Below are positions 1 to 8,752 of a stretch of DNA of 64,000 bases, in pieces. Both the position numbers and the translations under genes were made by a program. The number at the start of each line of letters is the position of its first letter. Position 1 is the stretch's first letter. Location of the stretch: NCBI GenBank assembly GCA_039696685.1, contig CP155566.1, positions 1,054,001-1,118,000 of the forward strand, read 5' to 3'. The notes under the pieces are model-generated. The model ran no database searches and had not been told where the DNA came from. It worked only from the letters and a program-made list of their open reading frames with translations. The DNA is from Vibrio sp. CDRSL-10 TSBA (lineage in GTDB: Bacteria; Pseudomonadota; Gammaproteobacteria; Enterobacterales; Vibrionaceae).

Positions 1-1478
1 ACCGTAATGAACAGGGCGAGCAGGTTGAAGCTTCGATCGTGACGCTGTCGTCAACCATTCGTACTAATGATAACGAAGCGGTGCGTGCAAGTGCTCATCA
101 GGCGCTGCTTGGTCTGGAGCAGTGGTTGCTGGAGAATGGCTTCATTGAGTTGGTGAAGCTGCGCAATGAATTTGCCCGCAGTCTGGGTTACGCCACCTTT
201 TTTGATTACTCGGTGGCGAAGAAAGAAAAAATGACTACTGAGCAGCTGTTTACTATCCTGGATGATTTTGAGCAGCGTACCCGTGACAGCCATTTGCGCA
301 GCCTGAATAACCTGGCAGATGAGAAAGGCGAACAGTCGCTGAGCGGGCATAATTTCATCTTCTCTTTTGCCGGCGATGTGATGCGTGAGCTGGACCCTTA
401 CGTGCCGTTTTCCCGTTCCCTGCGTCGCTGGGTGGAGTCGTTTGGCCGCTTGAATATTGATTATTCCGGCGCAGAGCTGACTCTGGATCTGCTCGATCGC
501 AAAGGCAAATATCCCAACGGCTTTTGCCACGGGCCGATTCCGTCGTTTTATGACCAGGGCAACTGGGTGGCGGCAAAAGTGAATTTCACCAGTAACGCTA
601 AGCCGGATCAGGTTGGCAGCGGCTACGATGGTATTAACACTTTGTTCCATGAAGGTGGTCACGCGGCTCACTTTGCCAACGTCAAAATGAACGCGCCGTG
701 TTTTTCTCAGGAGTTTGCGCCAACCTCTATGGCCTATGCGGAAACCCAGTCAATGTTCTGCGACAGTCTGCTCACGGATGCCGACTGGCTGAAAACCTAC
801 GCCCTTAACGCTAAGGGTGAAGCGGTGCCGGATGAAGTGATTAAAAGCATGGTCTTCAGTCGCCAGCCGTTTAAAGCTTATGAGGAGCGCAGTATTCTGC
901 TGGTGCCGTACTTTGAACGTGCGCTGTATGAGCTCAGCGATGCGGAACTGACGCCGGAGCGCATCACTGCACTGGCGCGTGAAACGGAGCAGCGTATTGT
1001 CGGTTTAGGGTGCAGCCCGCGTCCGCTGCTGGCAATTCCGCATCTGTTGTCCGATGAATCGGCATGTGCCTATCACGGTTATCTGCTGGCGCACATGGCG
1101 GTCTATCAGACCCGCGCCTACTTCCTCGAAACACTGGGTTACCTGACTGATAATCCGCGTATTGGTCCGTTGCTGGCTGAGCATTACTGGCAGTGCGGTA
1201 ATAGTCGGTCGCATAATGACACGATTAAGAGCCTGACCGGGGAAGGGTTTAATGCCAAGTACCTGGCGGATGTGTGTAATTTATCATCTGAGCAGGCCTG
1301 GCAGGTGCAGCAGGACAAGATCGCCGCTCTGGCGGCACGTGAGCGGGCAGAGGTGGCATCGCTTAATGCAACCATTAAGGTTGTGAACGGCGCGCAAGAG
1401 ATTGCGTCAAATGAGCAGTCTGATGAACAGTTGTGCCAGCAGTTTGAGCAGTATATTGCCGAGCATTACCACTGCTGA
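1..1478 (+). CDS. M3-family zinc metallopeptidase, 5'-truncated by the window edge
   Basis: Cytoplasmic oligopeptidase of the thimet/oligoendopeptidase (M3) type, which cleaves short peptides. The frame is open from the first bases of the window, so the N-terminal part lies upstream; the GTG at position 39 is only the first start-like codon. About 490 residues are visible. The zinc motif HEGGH (HExxH type) is encoded near 650-665, followed about 30 residues later by MAYAE, which supplies the third zinc ligand Glu typical of the family. The C-terminal half is helical, as expected. The gene converges on the min operon and shares a bidirectional terminator with it. The visible length fits the C-terminal three quarters of a ~600-residue enzyme. 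Family assignment is firm; the exact subfamily is not. Confidence 0.85.
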   Translation, partial: RNEQGEQVEASIVTLSSTIRTNDNEAVRASAHQALLGLEQWLLENGFIELVKLRNEFARSLGYATFFDYSVAKKEKMTTEQLFTILDDFEQRTRDSHLRSLNNLADEKGEQSLSGHNFIFSFAGDVMRELDPYVPFSRSLRRWVESFGRLNIDYSGAELTLDLLDRKGKYPNGFCHGPIPSFYDQGNWVAAKVNFTSNAKPDQVGSGYDGINTLFHEGGHAAHFANVKMNAPCFSQEFAPTSMAYAETQSMFCDSLLTDADWLKTYALNAKGEAVPDEVIKSMVFSRQPFKAYEERSILLVPYFERALYELSDAELTPERITALARETEQRIVGLGCSPRPLLAIPHLLSDESACAYHGYLLAHMAVYQTRAYFLETLGYLTDNPRIGPLLAEHYWQCGNSRSHNDTIKSLTGEGFNAKYLADVCNLSSEQAWQVQQDKIAALAARERAEVASLNATIKVVNGAQEIASNEQSDEQLCQQFEQYIAEHYHC

Positions 1479-1496
1479 GCCGGATAGCAGAAAAAC

Positions 1497-1521
1497 AAGA
1501 GCCGACCTCAGGTCGGCTCTT
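1497..1521. terminator. Bidirectional intrinsic terminator, M3 peptidase / minE
   Basis: A perfect 11-bp stem (AAGAGCCGACC / GGTCGGCTCTT) with a TCA loop lies between the convergent ends of the peptidase gene and minE. It is flanked by A-rich sequence on the left and T-rich sequence on the right, so it can serve both directions. Confidence 0.85.
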
Positions 1522-1527
1522 TGTCAC

Positions 1528-1791
1528 TTACTTCTCGTCATCCGGTAGCTTAACGTTCAGTTCCAGCACTGCCAGATCGTCGCCCTTGTGTTCAAACGAC
1601 AGCTCGACCATGTTCGGGTCAATCGCTACGTATTTGGCAATCACCTGCAGAATGTCTTCTTTCAACTGCGGCAGATAATTCGGAGCCGGATCATTCTGGC
1701 TGCGGCGCTCGGCCACAATGATCTGCAGACGCTCTTTGGCAAGGTTGGCTGAGGTTTTCTTCTGTGGTCGAAAAAACTCAAGTAATGACAT
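1528..1791 (-). CDS. minE: Cell division topological specificity factor MinE
   Basis: MinE (87 residues, normal length) stimulates the MinD ATPase and drives pole-to-pole oscillation of MinCD, which confines Z-ring assembly to midcell. The N-terminal MSLLEFFRP segment is the membrane-binding amphipathic helix. The following [13 protein letters not shown] is the anti-MinCD helix/strand, and the C-terminal half ([19 protein letters not shown]) is the topological specificity domain. It is the last gene of minC-minD-minE, with only 6 bp separating it from minD, so it is cotranscribed. Confidence 0.97.
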   Translation of the reverse strand: MSLLEFFRPQKKTSANLAKERLQIIVAERRSQNDPAPNYLPQLKEDILQVIAKYVAIDPNMVELSFEHKGDDLAVLELNVKLPDDEK

Positions 1792-1797
1792 AACGGT

Positions 1798-2610
1798 TTA
1801 GCCCCCAAAAAGTCGTTTAAAGATGCCTTTCTTCGGCTCGGTCAGGAAACGGAATTCCACTTGCTCACCCAGAAGACGTGACACTGTGTCCTGGTAAGCC
1901 TGGCCAGCATCTGACTGATCGTCAAAAATGACCGGAATACCCTTGTTAGACGCATTCAGTACCGCCTGGCTCTCAGGAATGACACCGACCAGAGGCACAT
2001 GCAGAATTTCTTCCACATCCTGCACCGACAGCATTTCACCCTGGGTGACACGCAGCGGGCTGTAGCGGGTCAGCAGCAGATGCTGTTTCACTGGCTCAAG
2101 GCCCTGTTCAGCACGCAGTGATTTAGAATCCAGAATACCCAGGATACGGTCAGAGTCGCGTACCGATGAGACTTCCGGGTTGGTGGTCACAATCGCTTCA
2201 TCGGCGTAATACAGTGCCATCAAAGCACCTTGCTCAATACCGGCCGGTGAGTCACACACGATGAAGTCAAAATCCATCTCTTTCAGTTCGTTAAGAATGC
2301 GCTGTACGCCTTCTTTACTCAGTGCATCTTTATCGCGGGTTTGGGAAGCCGGTAAAATGAACAGATTCTCGTTGCGCTTATCTTTAATCAGCGCCTGATT
2401 CAGCGTGGCTTCTCCGTTGATCACATTAACAAAGTCGTAGACCACACGGCGCTCACAACCCATGATCAAATCCAGATTACGCAGACCGATATCAAAATCG
2501 ATTACCGCGGTTTTTTTACCTTGCAGCGCTAAACCTGACGCGATAGCTGCGCTGGAGGTGGTCTTACCAACCCCACCTTTTCCTGACGTAACGACAATGA
2601 TGCGTGCCAT
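1798..2610 (-). CDS. minD: Septum site-determining ATPase MinD
   Basis: ParA/MinD-family ATPase (270 residues) that dimerises with ATP on the inner membrane, recruits MinC and is released by MinE. The deviant Walker A is visible as TSGKGGVGKTT at residues 8-18, with the signature lysine near position 11. FDFIVCDSPAGIE is Walker B. The C-terminal end (KKGIFKRLFGG) is the amphipathic membrane-targeting helix. Upstream lies minC (35-bp gap) and downstream minE. Confidence 0.98.
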   Translation of the reverse strand: MARIIVVTSGKGGVGKTTSSAAIASGLALQGKKTAVIDFDIGLRNLDLIMGCERRVVYDFVNVINGEATLNQALIKDKRNENLFILPASQTRDKDALSKEGVQRILNELKEMDFDFIVCDSPAGIEQGALMALYYADEAIVTTNPEVSSVRDSDRILGILDSKSLRAEQGLEPVKQHLLLTRYSPLRVTQGEMLSVQDVEEILHVPLVGVIPESQAVLNASNKGIPVIFDDQSDAGQAYQDTVSRLLGEQVEFRFLTEPKKGIFKRLFGG

Positions 2611-2645
2611 TTGAGTTTTTCCTTCCGAATTTTTTACGAATTTTT

Positions 2646-3308
2646 TTAAATGGTGAGTACTTCAAAATGCAGTGAGTCATCAGTCATGCTGAGCATCACT
2701 TTTTTCTGCCAGAACTCACTTTCAATTTTATCGCTCAGCCAGTAATTACCCGCGATAGATACCAGCTCAGCTTGTAAATCATGACAGATAATTTTAGCTT
2801 CTTTCTGGCCACTGGCACCGGCAATTGCCCGGCCACGCAGTGTGCCATGAATATGAATAGACCCGTCGGCAATGACTTCCGCACCCGGACTGACGTGATT
2901 AAGGATCACCAGGTCACCATCTTTAGCATAGACCTGTTGACCGGATCGGATCGGCGTACGGACTATTTTTGTCGGTGCCATTTTTGCCGGCGCTTTATTC
3001 GGGTTATTGCTGGTGGTCATCACTGCAAACCCGGCCTCTGATGCCTGCAACTGGCAACGCTTGTCTTTACACCCGGTCACACCGACCGGGATCAGGCCGG
3101 CTTCACTCATGCCCTGTTTCAGGGCCGGAAAGTCGAGATCCTGTTCGACTTTGGCAATATTGAGCACCACAGGTGCATTGGCAAAAAACGCAGGCGCCTG
3201 TGACACCTTCTGTTTCAGAAAATCGACCGCACTGGCGATGTGATTATCAGAAAGGTGTAAAACCGATAAAGTAAAACTGCTACCTTTCAGGTCATGGGTA
3301 TTCGACAT
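2646..3308 (-). CDS. minC: Septum formation inhibitor MinC
   Basis: MinC (220 residues) inhibits FtsZ polymerisation away from midcell. The C-terminal domain (from about residue 115) is the beta-helical dimerisation and MinD-binding part, with the run [20 protein letters not shown] and [11 protein letters not shown]. The N-terminal domain contacts FtsZ. The start was set at the ATG at 3308 (MSNTHDLKG), which has a GAGGT ribosome-binding sequence upstream; a longer frame to 3347 adds 13 residues not expected for MinC. It is the first gene of minCDE and is transcribed divergently from the YcgL gene. Confidence 0.95.
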   Translation of the reverse strand: MSNTHDLKGSSFTLSVLHLSDNHIASAVDFLKQKVSQAPAFFANAPVVLNIAKVEQDLDFPALKQGMSEAGLIPVGVTGCKDKRCQLQASEAGFAVMTTSNNPNKAPAKMAPTKIVRTPIRSGQQVYAKDGDLVILNHVSPGAEVIADGSIHIHGTLRGRAIAGASGQKEAKIICHDLQAELVSIAGNYWLSDKIESEFWQKKVMLSMTDDSLHFEVLTI

Positions 3309-3499
3309 TGTAACGTTGACCTCAATAAACTCGTGGCTGCATGACAAAGAGCGTTGCCTGAGACTAGGTGACTCATGTTATATTCAGCGCATTGACGCAG
3401 CAAGCAGTCTTGCGGTCAAATGAGTGATTTGGGCACAATTTTGGTAAAAGTTGACCATTTATAAACAAAAACCGCCATTAAGTTAATAAAAGGCTTGTC

Positions 3500-3778
3500 A
3501 TGCTTTGTTCTATCTACAAAAGTTCTAAGAAAGAAGGTACTTACCTTTACATTCCGAAACGCGATGACTTTTCACAGGTTCCTGACACTCTGATGCAGAT
3601 GTTCGGTAAACCTGTGTTTGTTATGCTGGTGAATCTGGAAAAACGCCAGCTCGCTCTGGTTAATGTGGATAAGGTCAAAGCCTCGCTTGAAGAACAAGGC
3701 TTCTTCTTGCAATTGCCGCCACCGCCAGAGAACCTGTTAGAACAACACAAACAACGAAAAGCTCAAGCCAAACACTGA
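3500..3778 (+). CDS. YcgL domain-containing protein
   Basis: A 92-residue protein of the YcgL family, a small conserved gammaproteobacterial protein commonly found beside minC. The conserved N-terminal features are visible: CSIYKS, the [10 protein letters not shown] stretch, and [11 protein letters not shown]. The biochemical function of the family is not established. The C-terminus is a short charged tail ([12 protein letters not shown]). It starts 191 bp from minC on the other strand and ends 24 bp before the transglycosylase gene, so the two may share a transcript. Confidence 0.9.
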   Translation: MLCSIYKSSKKEGTYLYIPKRDDFSQVPDTLMQMFGKPVFVMLVNLEKRQLALVNVDKVKASLEEQGFFLQLPPPPENLLEQHKQRKAQAKH

Positions 3779-3802
3779 GCAGGATGACTCGGGGAGGGCA
3801 TC

Positions 3803-4775
3803 TTGAAAAAATTACTGTCAGTTATTCTGGGATTCACCCTTGCAACACCCGTTTCTGGCCAACGAGGTCAGCTTTGAACAGTATGTCGAAGGTCTTAAAC
3901 AGCAGGCGCGTCAGGAAGGTATTTCAGAACAGATACTGACTGAGGCGTTTGACGGCGTCGAGTACAAACCACGCGCCGTGGTTGCTGACCGTAATCAGCC
4001 GGAGAAAAAACTGACTCTGGATGAATACATTCCGCGTGCGGTACCAGACTGGAAAGTCAAACAGGCGCAGGAATTGTACGATGAGCATTATGATGAGCTG
4101 CAGCGTATCGGTAAGCAATATGGTGTGCAGCCGCGCTTTATCGTTGCTTTGTGGGGCGTTGAGAGTAATTTCGGCCGTCATATGGGCAACTACAGCGTGA
4201 TTGATGCCTTGTCGACCATGGCTTACGAAGGACGTCGTGAGGAGTTTTTCCGTAAAGAGGCGATGGCTGCCCTACAAATCCTCGAACAGGGCCATATTAG
4301 CGCAGATAAAATGAAAGGCTCCTGGGCGGGCGCGATGGGGCAATGCCAGTTTATGCCAAGCTCGTTCCTCTCTTTTGCCGCTGACGGCGACGGCGACGGT
4401 AAGAAAGACATTTGGGGCACCAAAGCCGATGTGTTTGCTTCTACCGCCAACTATCTGAGCAGTTCAGGCTGGGATGACAAATTTACCTGGGGCCGCCAGG
4501 TGAAGATCCCGCACGGTTTTGATCATGACCTGCAAGGGCGTGAAGCCGACAAAGGTAAGTTCCTGCAGGAATGGAGCAAACTGGGCGTGACCCGTTACGA
4601 CGGCAAGCCATTGCCAAAACTCGATAACGACATCAAAGCCTGGCTGATCATGCCGGACGATGAAAGCGGCCGTATTTATCTGGTTTATAATAACTACAAC
4701 GTGTTGATGAAATGGAACCGTTCGTACTACTTTGCGCTTGCGGTCAGCCATCTCGCCGACCGGATTAAGTTTTAG
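3803..4775 (+). CDS. Lytic murein transglycosylase (MltB family), apparent +1 frameshift in the signal peptide
   Basis: Periplasmic enzyme that cleaves peptidoglycan glycan strands to give 1,6-anhydromuropeptides. Catalytic Glu lies in GVESNFG; the MGQCQFMPSSFLSFAADGDGDG stretch is typical of the family. As printed, the frame beginning at the TTG at 3803 (preceded by GGGGAGGG) reads LKKLLSVILGFTLATPV and then shifts. Removing one T from GTTTC at 3851-3855 joins it to LANEVSFEQY, giving a perfect signal peptide with an LA cleavage site and a 323-residue protein. It is an apparent single-base insertion of the same kind seen in twelve other genes here. It ends in its own terminator. Confidence 0.88.
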
Positions 4776-4783
4776 TTTCATCT

Positions 4784-4810
4784 TAAGGGCTCAGCAGAGC
4801 CCTTATTTAT
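4784..4810 (+). terminator. Intrinsic terminator after the transglycosylase gene
   Basis: A 9-bp stem (TAAGGGCTC / GAGCCCTTA) with an AGCA loop is followed by TTTATTT, 9 bp downstream of the stop codon. Confidence 0.85.
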
Positions 4811-4871
4811 TTAAAAAGGTTGTTATGTCTTTGCGATTCTTCGCGGCTAATCAGCTGCCTGAGGTGTCATA

Positions 4872-5810
4872 GTGTTAGCCGAACGTGCCAGCCAGATGGT
4901 GATGTTTGCCGCACTGATTAAACATCAGAGCTTTACCGCTGCCGCGCGCAGCCTCGGGGTATCGGTGTCGCATGTCAGTAAGCAGTTGGCTCAGCTTGAG
5001 GCTTCGGTTGGGATGAAACTGGTGCAGCGCACCACGCGCAGTTTTACTGTCACGGAAGCCGGGCAGGCGTTTTATCGGCACAGCGAGCAGCTGGTGGCGC
5101 TGGTCAGTGATGCCCAGAGCGAGATCGATAGTCAGCGTGAGGAAGTTTCCGGCCTGCTGCGCCTTGGTTTGTCCCAGTCATTTGGCAGCTTACATATACT
5201 GCCGGCATTGCAAGAGCTGACAGAGCTGTATCCGAGCCTGAAGGTGGAAGTGCATCTGTTTGATGGCAAGATCGATATGCTCAGTGAAGGGCTGGATTTG
5301 TGGATTACCAGTAATGAGCATTTACCGGAGGGATACGTTGCCCGCCGTCTGGCCGATTGTCAGTTTGTGGTGGCCGCTTCTCCGGAATACTTGCTGCATC
5401 ACGATACCCCGCAGACGCCTTATGACTTACAGACCCACAACTGCCTGATTTACCGTAGCTGGGAACGTGACTACACCAGCTGGGCCTTTCGACAGGACGA
5501 GCAACAGCTCAATATTAAGGTGGCCGGCAACTACTCGGTTGATTTGGCCGAAGCGGTACGCGAAGCGGCGGTCGCCGGTTGGGGCATTGCTTATCTGGCG
5601 ACCTATCTGATTCGCGATGAGTTCCGTAATGGCCAGCTGATTCAGCTGCTGCCGGACTGGCGGGCGTGTCAGAATATGCCGTTCTATGCAGTCTACCCCA
5701 GCCGCAAGCATTTGCCGAAAAAGACCTCAGCGGTCATCAGTTTCCTTAAGCAGCGTATTGGTGAGCCCTGTTATTGGGATGCCCGGCTTGCGCCTTATGT
5801 GCGCCTCTGA
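4872..5810 (+). CDS. LysR-family transcriptional regulator
   Basis: A 312-residue LysR regulator. The N-terminal winged helix-turn-helix covers about residues 10-65 (FTAAARSLGVSVSHVSKQLAQLE), followed by a linker helix and a two-lobed ligand-binding domain from about residue 95 (LRLGLSQSFGSLHILPAL). The GTG start at 4872 has GAGGTG immediately upstream. Neighbours are the unrelated transglycosylase gene and nupC, so no target gene is suggested by context. It resembles the large group of LysR proteins that sit alone and regulate a remote or divergent gene. The ligand is unknown. Confidence 0.9.
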   Translation: MLAERASQMVMFAALIKHQSFTAAARSLGVSVSHVSKQLAQLEASVGMKLVQRTTRSFTVTEAGQAFYRHSEQLVALVSDAQSEIDSQREEVSGLLRLGLSQSFGSLHILPALQELTELYPSLKVEVHLFDGKIDMLSEGLDLWITSNEHLPEGYVARRLADCQFVVAASPEYLLHHDTPQTPYDLQTHNCLIYRSWERDYTSWAFRQDEQQLNIKVAGNYSVDLAEAVREAAVAGWGIAYLATYLIRDEFRNGQLIQLLPDWRACQNMPFYAVYPSRKHLPKKTSAVISFLKQRIGEPCYWDARLAPYVRL

Positions 5811-5975
5811 GAGTAATGCTTTAGTTCAGTTAATCTAAGTTAAGTTGCGGTGACGGCAGAGTAACCCGATGGGCGGTTCGATCTGCGCTGCATTGTTCCC
5901 CGTCCAAATGGTTTCTCATCCGCAAAACTATTTCTCTCCTTCAAAACATTTTTTCCGCATAGAAAAAGAATCCGC

Positions 5976-5991
5976 AGGCAAACGTTTAAGC
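5976..5991. promoter_or_regulatory. Possible PurR-like half-palindrome upstream of nupC
   Basis: AGGCAAACGTTTAAGC keeps the left half and centre (GCAAACGTTT) of the PurR consensus and matches the perfect box at folD over that part, but the right half is degraded. It lies about 145 bp before nupC, a nucleoside transporter, which makes purine or nucleoside control plausible. It overlaps the stem-loop described next, so it may be incidental. Confidence 0.35.
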
Positions 5992-6020
5992 CATTGCAGA
6001 TCAATGGCTTAATTTTATTA
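5986..6020 (+). terminator. Strong stem-loop in the 323-bp lysR-nupC spacer
   Basis: The spacer 5811-6133 holds no gene. Its main feature is a perfect 11-bp inverted repeat TTAAGCCATTG / CAATGGCTTAA with a CAGAT loop, followed by TTTTATTA. It could terminate the lysR transcript 175 bp after its stop codon, or act in the nupC leader. The rest of the spacer is A/T-rich and presumably contains the nupC promoter, which I could not place. Confidence 0.6.
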
Positions 6021-6133
6021 ATGTCTAACAAAACTCTGTGCCTACAGCTGATTAACAAACATCGGTTGCGCACACGTTTTCCTGGTATAGAATCCGGCGC
6101 CTTTCCTGTTTCCCTTTTGTGATTGGATGGCGT

Positions 6134-7339
6134 ATGTCTTCTCTTATTGGTGTTGGCGCAATTCTGGTGATTGCGTGGTTACTTTCTACTGACAGAAAAA
6201 ATATTCGGCTGCGTACCGTGGGCCTGGCCTTTGCGCTGCAGGTTCTGTTCGCGCTGCTGGTACTGTACGTACCGGCAGGTAAAGAGGCCCTGAATACAGT
6301 AACGCAGAGTGTATCGAACCTGATCAACTATGGTCAGGAAGGTATCAACTTTATGTTTGGTGGGATTGCGACCGGCAGTGTCGGTTTTGTTTTTGCCATC
6401 AACGTGTTGGGTATCATTATTTTCTTCTCGGCGCTGATTTCCGGCTTGTACCACATTGGCCTGATGCCGCGTATCATCAACCTGATCGGTGGTGGTATTC
6501 AGAAACTGCTGGGCACTGGCCGCGCGGAATCTTTGTCTGCCACAGCCAACATTTTCGTCGGTATGGTTGAAGCGCCTCTGGTGGTTAAACCTTACCTGAA
6601 ACAGATGAGCGATTCGCAGTTCTTTGCGGTGATGACCTGTGGTCTGGCTTCTGTTGCGGGGGGCACTCTGGTCGGCTACGCGTCCCTGGGTGTGGATCTT
6701 GGCTACCTGATTGCGGCTGCGTTTATGTCAGCGCCAGCTGGTCTGCTGATGGCGAAACTGCTGGTTCCGGAGCAGGAGCCGTTGCAGGCTCAGGCACAAG
6801 ATCTTAAACCTGAAATGCCGCAAGCGACCAACGTGGTGGAAGCGGTCGCAGATGGTGCGATGTCTGGTCTGCGCATTGCGGTTGCCGTTGGTGCAACTCT
6901 GCTGGCGTTTGTCAGTGTTATTGCGATGCTGAATGGCCTTTTAGGCTGGGTAGGCGATCTGTTCGGCATGCAGCTGAGCTTTGAGCTGCTGCTTGGCTAC
7001 CTGTTTGCGCCTCTGGCATGGTTAATTGGCGTGCCATGGAACGAAGCCATGGTGGCTGGTTCGCTGATCGGTAACAAGATTGTGGTGAACGAGTTTGTGG
7101 CCTTTATCCAGCTGATGGATGTGAAGAGTCAGCTGAGCGTGCACTCTCAGGCCATCGTGACCTTTGCTCTGTGTGGTTTTGCCAACATCTCCAGTATGGC
7201 GATCCTGATTGGCGGCCTGGGTAGTCTTATTCCTGAACGCCGTCCTTTTATCGCGCAATACGGTTTCCGCGCGATTGCAGCCGGTGTACTGGCTAACCTG
7301 ATGAGTGCGGCAATTGCTGGTGTGATTTTGTCACTGTAA
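6134..7339 (+). CDS. nupC: Concentrative nucleoside transporter NupC
   Basis: Inner-membrane cation-coupled nucleoside importer of the CNT family (401 residues from the ATG at 6134). The order of segments is typical: N-terminal hydrophobic helices, a gate domain ([19 protein letters not shown]), the conserved [22 protein letters not shown] nucleoside and cation site at about residues 130-155, and a C-terminal repeat with [24 protein letters not shown] and [17 protein letters not shown]. The start at [11 protein letters not shown] was preferred over an upstream in-frame start that adds five residues. The gene is monocistronic and converges on folD. Confidence 0.95.
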   Translation: MSSLIGVGAILVIAWLLSTDRKNIRLRTVGLAFALQVLFALLVLYVPAGKEALNTVTQSVSNLINYGQEGINFMFGGIATGSVGFVFAINVLGIIIFFSALISGLYHIGLMPRIINLIGGGIQKLLGTGRAESLSATANIFVGMVEAPLVVKPYLKQMSDSQFFAVMTCGLASVAGGTLVGYASLGVDLGYLIAAAFMSAPAGLLMAKLLVPEQEPLQAQAQDLKPEMPQATNVVEAVADGAMSGLRIAVAVGATLLAFVSVIAMLNGLLGWVGDLFGMQLSFELLLGYLFAPLAWLIGVPWNEAMVAGSLIGNKIVVNEFVAFIQLMDVKSQLSVHSQAIVTFALCGFANISSMAILIGGLGSLIPERRPFIAQYGFRAIAAGVLANLMSAAIAGVILSL

Positions 7340-7364
7340 GCCGCCTCTGACCTTTATCCGGATA

Positions 7365-7398
7365 AAAAGAAACCCCAGCATGCCTGGGGTTCTTTTTT
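7365..7398. terminator. Bidirectional terminator nupC / folD, with a one-base arm irregularity
   Basis: The left arm reads AAAAAGAAACCCCAG and the right arm CTGGGGTTCTTTTT. Deleting one A at 7370-7372 (GAAAC to GAAC) makes a perfect 14-bp stem with a CATGC loop. The same single-base excess at the same motif occurs in 13 coding regions of this window, so the bulge may be a sequencing artefact. Confidence 0.9.
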
Positions 7399-7453
7399 GT
7401 CTGTTGTCATCGCCGCAGCGGCGACTCAGACACTAGCGGTTAGCACAGGACAC

Positions 7454-8311
7454 CTATTTGGTGTGGTACTGCTCACACGCCAGCATGGTGTTTTCAATCA
7501 GGCTGGCAACCGTCATCGGACCAACACCGCCCGGTACCGGAGTGATGAAGCTGGCTTTGCTGCGCGCAACATCATATTCCACATCACCAACCAGTTTACC
7601 GGTATCAAGACGGTTGATACCGACATCGATCACCACGGCACCTTCTTTGATCCAGGCGCCCGGAATAAAGTTAGGTTTACCCACTGCGACAACCAGAACG
7701 TCAGCCTGACGTACGTGGTGCTCCAGATCTTTAGTGAAGCGGTGACAAGTTGTGGTGGTACAACCTGCCAGCAGCAGTTCCAGTGTCATTGGACGGCCAA
7801 CGATATTCGACGCACCGACTACAACAGCGTGTTTGCCGCGCAGCGGGATATTGTAACGGTCCAGCAGGGTAATGATCCCTTTTGGCGTACAAGAGCGAAT
7901 TTTTGGAATGCGTTGCGCTAAACGGCCCACGTTGTACGGATGGAAACCATCAACGTCTTTCTCAGGAATAATACGCTCCAGCACATGTGTGCTGTCAATT
8001 CCGGCTGGTAGTGGCAGCTGAACCAGAATACCGTCGATTTCAGGATCTTCGTTCAGTTGGTCAACCAGGGCTAGCAGCTCGGCTTCAGTGGCTGAGGCCG
8101 GTAAGTCATACGACTTAGATACAAAGCCAACTTCTTCACACGCGCGGCGTTTGCTGCCGACATACACTTGAGAAGCAGGGTCTTCACCCACTAACACAAC
8201 AGCCAGTCCGGGAGCGCGTAGCCCTGCCTGAGTGCGGGCCTTAACACGGGCCGCAACTTCGGAGCGGACTGTTTGAGAAATGAGTGTCCCATCAATATTT
8301 TGAGCGGTCAT
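7454..8311 (-). CDS. folD: Bifunctional methylenetetrahydrofolate dehydrogenase / cyclohydrolase
   Basis: FolD (285 residues) interconverts 5,10-methylene-, methenyl- and 10-formyl-tetrahydrofolate with NADP+, supplying one-carbon units for purines and formyl-Met-tRNA. Visible signatures are [21 protein letters not shown] with the catalytic Lys around residue 55, the [14 protein letters not shown] motif near 100, and the C-terminal [18 protein letters not shown]. The NADP-binding region includes [11 protein letters not shown]. It is monocistronic, and a 16-bp perfect PurR box lies about 70 bp upstream, consistent with purine-repressor control as in E. coli. Confidence 0.97.
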   Translation of the reverse strand: MTAQNIDGTLISQTVRSEVAARVKARTQAGLRAPGLAVVLVGEDPASQVYVGSKRRACEEVGFVSKSYDLPASATEAELLALVDQLNEDPEIDGILVQLPLPAGIDSTHVLERIIPEKDVDGFHPYNVGRLAQRIPKIRSCTPKGIITLLDRYNIPLRGKHAVVVGASNIVGRPMTLELLLAGCTTTTCHRFTKDLEHHVRQADVLVVAVGKPNFIPGAWIKEGAVVIDVGINRLDTGKLVGDVEYDVARSKASFITPVPGGVGPMTVASLIENTMLACEQYHTK

Positions 8312-8381
8312 GACTTTCCTTTACACATTCGTAGCGAAAATTTTCGCGCGCATTGTCGCAGAAATTTGAGATAACATCCAT

Positions 8382-8397
8382 AAGCAAACGTTTGCTT
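8382..8397. promoter_or_regulatory. PurR operator upstream of folD
   Basis: AAGCAAACGTTTGCTT is a perfect 16-bp palindrome that matches the PurR consensus core GCAAACGTTTGC. It lies 71 bp upstream of the folD start. Control of one-carbon genes by PurR is established in enterics; the operator call here rests on the sequence match and the target gene. Confidence 0.85.
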
Positions 8398-8471
8398 TGT
8401 TGTGTTTTTCAACGCTTACCCACTAAGTGACAAATTTTTAGTCATTTGAAACAGAATGTTAGTGAAAGCCG

Positions 8472-8499
8472 TTGATTTACACATTTGAACTCGTATAAT
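8472..8499 (+). promoter_or_regulatory. Promoter of tRNA-Arg
   Basis: A -35 element TTGATT and a perfect -10 element TATAAT (8494-8499) are separated by 16 bp and end 14 bp before the mature tRNA, the usual arrangement for a stable RNA gene. Confidence 0.75.
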
Positions 8500-8513
8500 C
8501 CTTTCCCTGTAGC

Positions 8514-8590
8514 GCGCCCTTAGCTCAGCTGGATAGAGCACGTCCCTTCTAAGGATGTGGTCGTAGGTTCGAATCCTACAGGGCGTGCCA
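8514..8590 (+). tRNA. tRNA-Arg, anticodon TCT
   Basis: A 77-nt cloverleaf: acceptor GCGCCCT pairs with AGGGCGT, discriminator G, and encoded CCA. The D arm includes AGCTCAGCTGGATAGAGC. The anticodon stem is CGTCC/GGATG with loop CTTCTAA, placing anticodon TCT at 8548-8550 (reads AGA). The T arm is GTAGG TTCGAAT CCTAC. It corresponds to E. coli argU. No integrase or attachment-site duplication was seen next to it, although argU is often an island target. Confidence 0.98.
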
Positions 8591-8600
8591 TTTATTTAAA

Positions 8601-8632
8601 AAGGCCCCGGCAGTTTCTGTCGGGGCCTTTTG
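8601..8632 (+). terminator. Intrinsic terminator of tRNA-Arg
   Basis: GGCCCCGGCAG and CTGTCGGGGCC form an 11-bp stem (one G-U pair) with a short T loop, followed by TTTT, 10 bp after the tRNA. Confidence 0.85.
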
Positions 8633-8718
8633 CATTCTAGCGCATCGATTGACTTTGTGATGTTAGCGATTGAGTTTGACACTGGTGTGGCAAATATAAG
8701 TGCAATCTGAACCGCAAT

Positions 8719-8745
8719 AAAAAAACAGCGCCCGCAGGCGCTGTC
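8719..8745 (-). terminator. Intrinsic terminator of the lipoprotein gene
   Basis: The plus-strand A-run and the stem ACAGCGCC / GGCGCTGT read on the minus strand as a hairpin followed by seven T residues, just past the lipoprotein stop codon. Confidence 0.85.
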
Positions 8746-8752
8746 AGCTGAA

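Noticed and set aside
4825..4872. 15-codon frame ending on the lysR GTG start
   Set aside because: It could be a leader peptide, but there is no attenuator structure and the stretch is better explained as the lysR ribosome-binding region.
8514..8590. Genomic island insertion at tRNA-Arg
   Set aside because: No integrase gene and no duplicated tRNA 3' end were seen within the window.
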